Source: Ligilactobacillus pabuli (GTDB lineage: Bacteria > Bacillota > Bacilli > Lactobacillales > Lactobacillaceae). Taken from it: a DNA stretch of 33,968 nucleotides. The number at the start of each line of letters is the position of its first letter. The stretch's first letter is position 1. The stretch is from contig NZ_BQXH01000022.1 in NCBI RefSeq assembly GCF_022836475.1, positions 1 to 33,968 of the forward strand, written 5' to 3'. The translations under genes and the position numbers were made by a program. This document shows positions 33,665-33,968 of this stretch, in pieces. The notes under the pieces are model-generated. The model was not told the origin of the DNA, did no database searches, and saw nothing but the letters and a program-made list of their open reading frames with translations.

Positions 33665-33691
33665 AGTGTCAACGTCAGACATAATGTAGCG

Positions 33692-33968
33692 CACCCTGAG
33701 TCGAGACTGGTGATAAGTTTGCTCTTCTTTTAGCCACTCTCGGCGCAACTGGTTATAAGTTCGCCATTCTTTTAGCCACTCTCGGCGCAACTGGTTATAA
33801 GTTTCCCGTTCTTCTAGCCACTCTCGGAGCAACTGGTTATAAGTTCGCCATTCTTTTAGCCAGTCTCAGCGCAACTGGTTATAAGTTCACTGTTCTTTTA
33901 GCCAGTCTCAACGCAACTGGTTATAAGTTTGCTCTTCTTTTAGCCACTCTCGGCGCAACTGGTTATAA
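33692..33968. repeat. Array 2: 42-bp hairpin units continuing past the window
   Basis: Units begin at 33692 (degenerate), 33734, 33776, 33818, 33860, 33902 and 33944, exactly 42 bases apart. The core AGCCAGT pairs with ACTGGTT, or AGCCA with TGGTT in weaker units. The first unit of array 1 (22651) has the same core sequence and the same CCATTCTTTTAGCC linker, so the two arrays are one family. Confidence 0.9.

Noticed and set aside
33638-33832. Minus-strand 64-codon frame with 14-residue repeats over array 2
   Set aside because: Same effect of the 42-bp period; the frame also runs into the terminator of the DUF2798-like gene.

Overview
The window joins two kinds of DNA. Bases 1 to about 14,450 are most of a Tn916-family integrative and conjugative element carrying tet(M). 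The rest, from about 14,451 to 33,968, is a Gram-positive chromosome of moderate G+C. Its gene set (cyclopropane synthase, MgtC-like protein, OppA lipoprotein under a T-box, Phe-type D-Ala ligase homologue, small unknown proteins) fits a member of the Lactobacillaceae. I cannot fix the species from the sequence alone.

The element is read on the minus strand. From its chromosomal end inward lie orf24, orf23, orf22, orf21 (coupling ATPase), oriT, orf20 (MobT relaxase), orf19, ardA (orf18), orf17, orf16 (VirB4-like ATPase), orf15, orf14 (cell-wall hydrolase), orf13, the attenuated tet(M) leader, tet(M) and a small zinc-ribbon protein. Integrase, excisionase and the regulatory genes of Tn916 would lie before base 1. 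The element is fused to the T-tract of the rho-independent terminator that follows the host cfa gene.

The chromosomal genes are almost all on the minus strand. Bases 14,525-16,440 hold mgtC-like and cfa. Bases 16,504-20,447 hold a GT4 glycosyltransferase, a tyrosine phosphatase, a histidine phosphatase and a D-Ala-D-Ala ligase homologue. Bases 20,537-22,462 hold a membrane protein, an alpha/beta hydrolase and an ASCH protein. A 42-bp hairpin repeat array follows, then oppA under a probable leucine T-box, a small membrane protein, a DMT transporter and a frameshifted NUDIX gene.

Bases 27,332-30,647 are the most unusual part. A serine-rich lipoprotein gene is followed by a cassette encoding a small membrane-anchored DUF1310-like protein and a lipase with a helical C-terminal tail. 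Beyond the cassette is a second copy of the last 242 bp of the lipoprotein gene. The cassette resembles a type VII secretion lipase toxin with its protective partner, installed between repeats. After it come an unknown 160-aa protein with a small upstream ORF, an arginase-family enzyme, and one plus-strand DUF2798-like membrane gene.

Three separate tandem arrays (22,651-23,236; 30,737-30,850; 33,692 to the window end) share an exact 42-bp period. Units in each can fold into a short hairpin, and in the large array the stem changes by compensating substitutions. This is the clearest structure that ordinary annotation does not explain.
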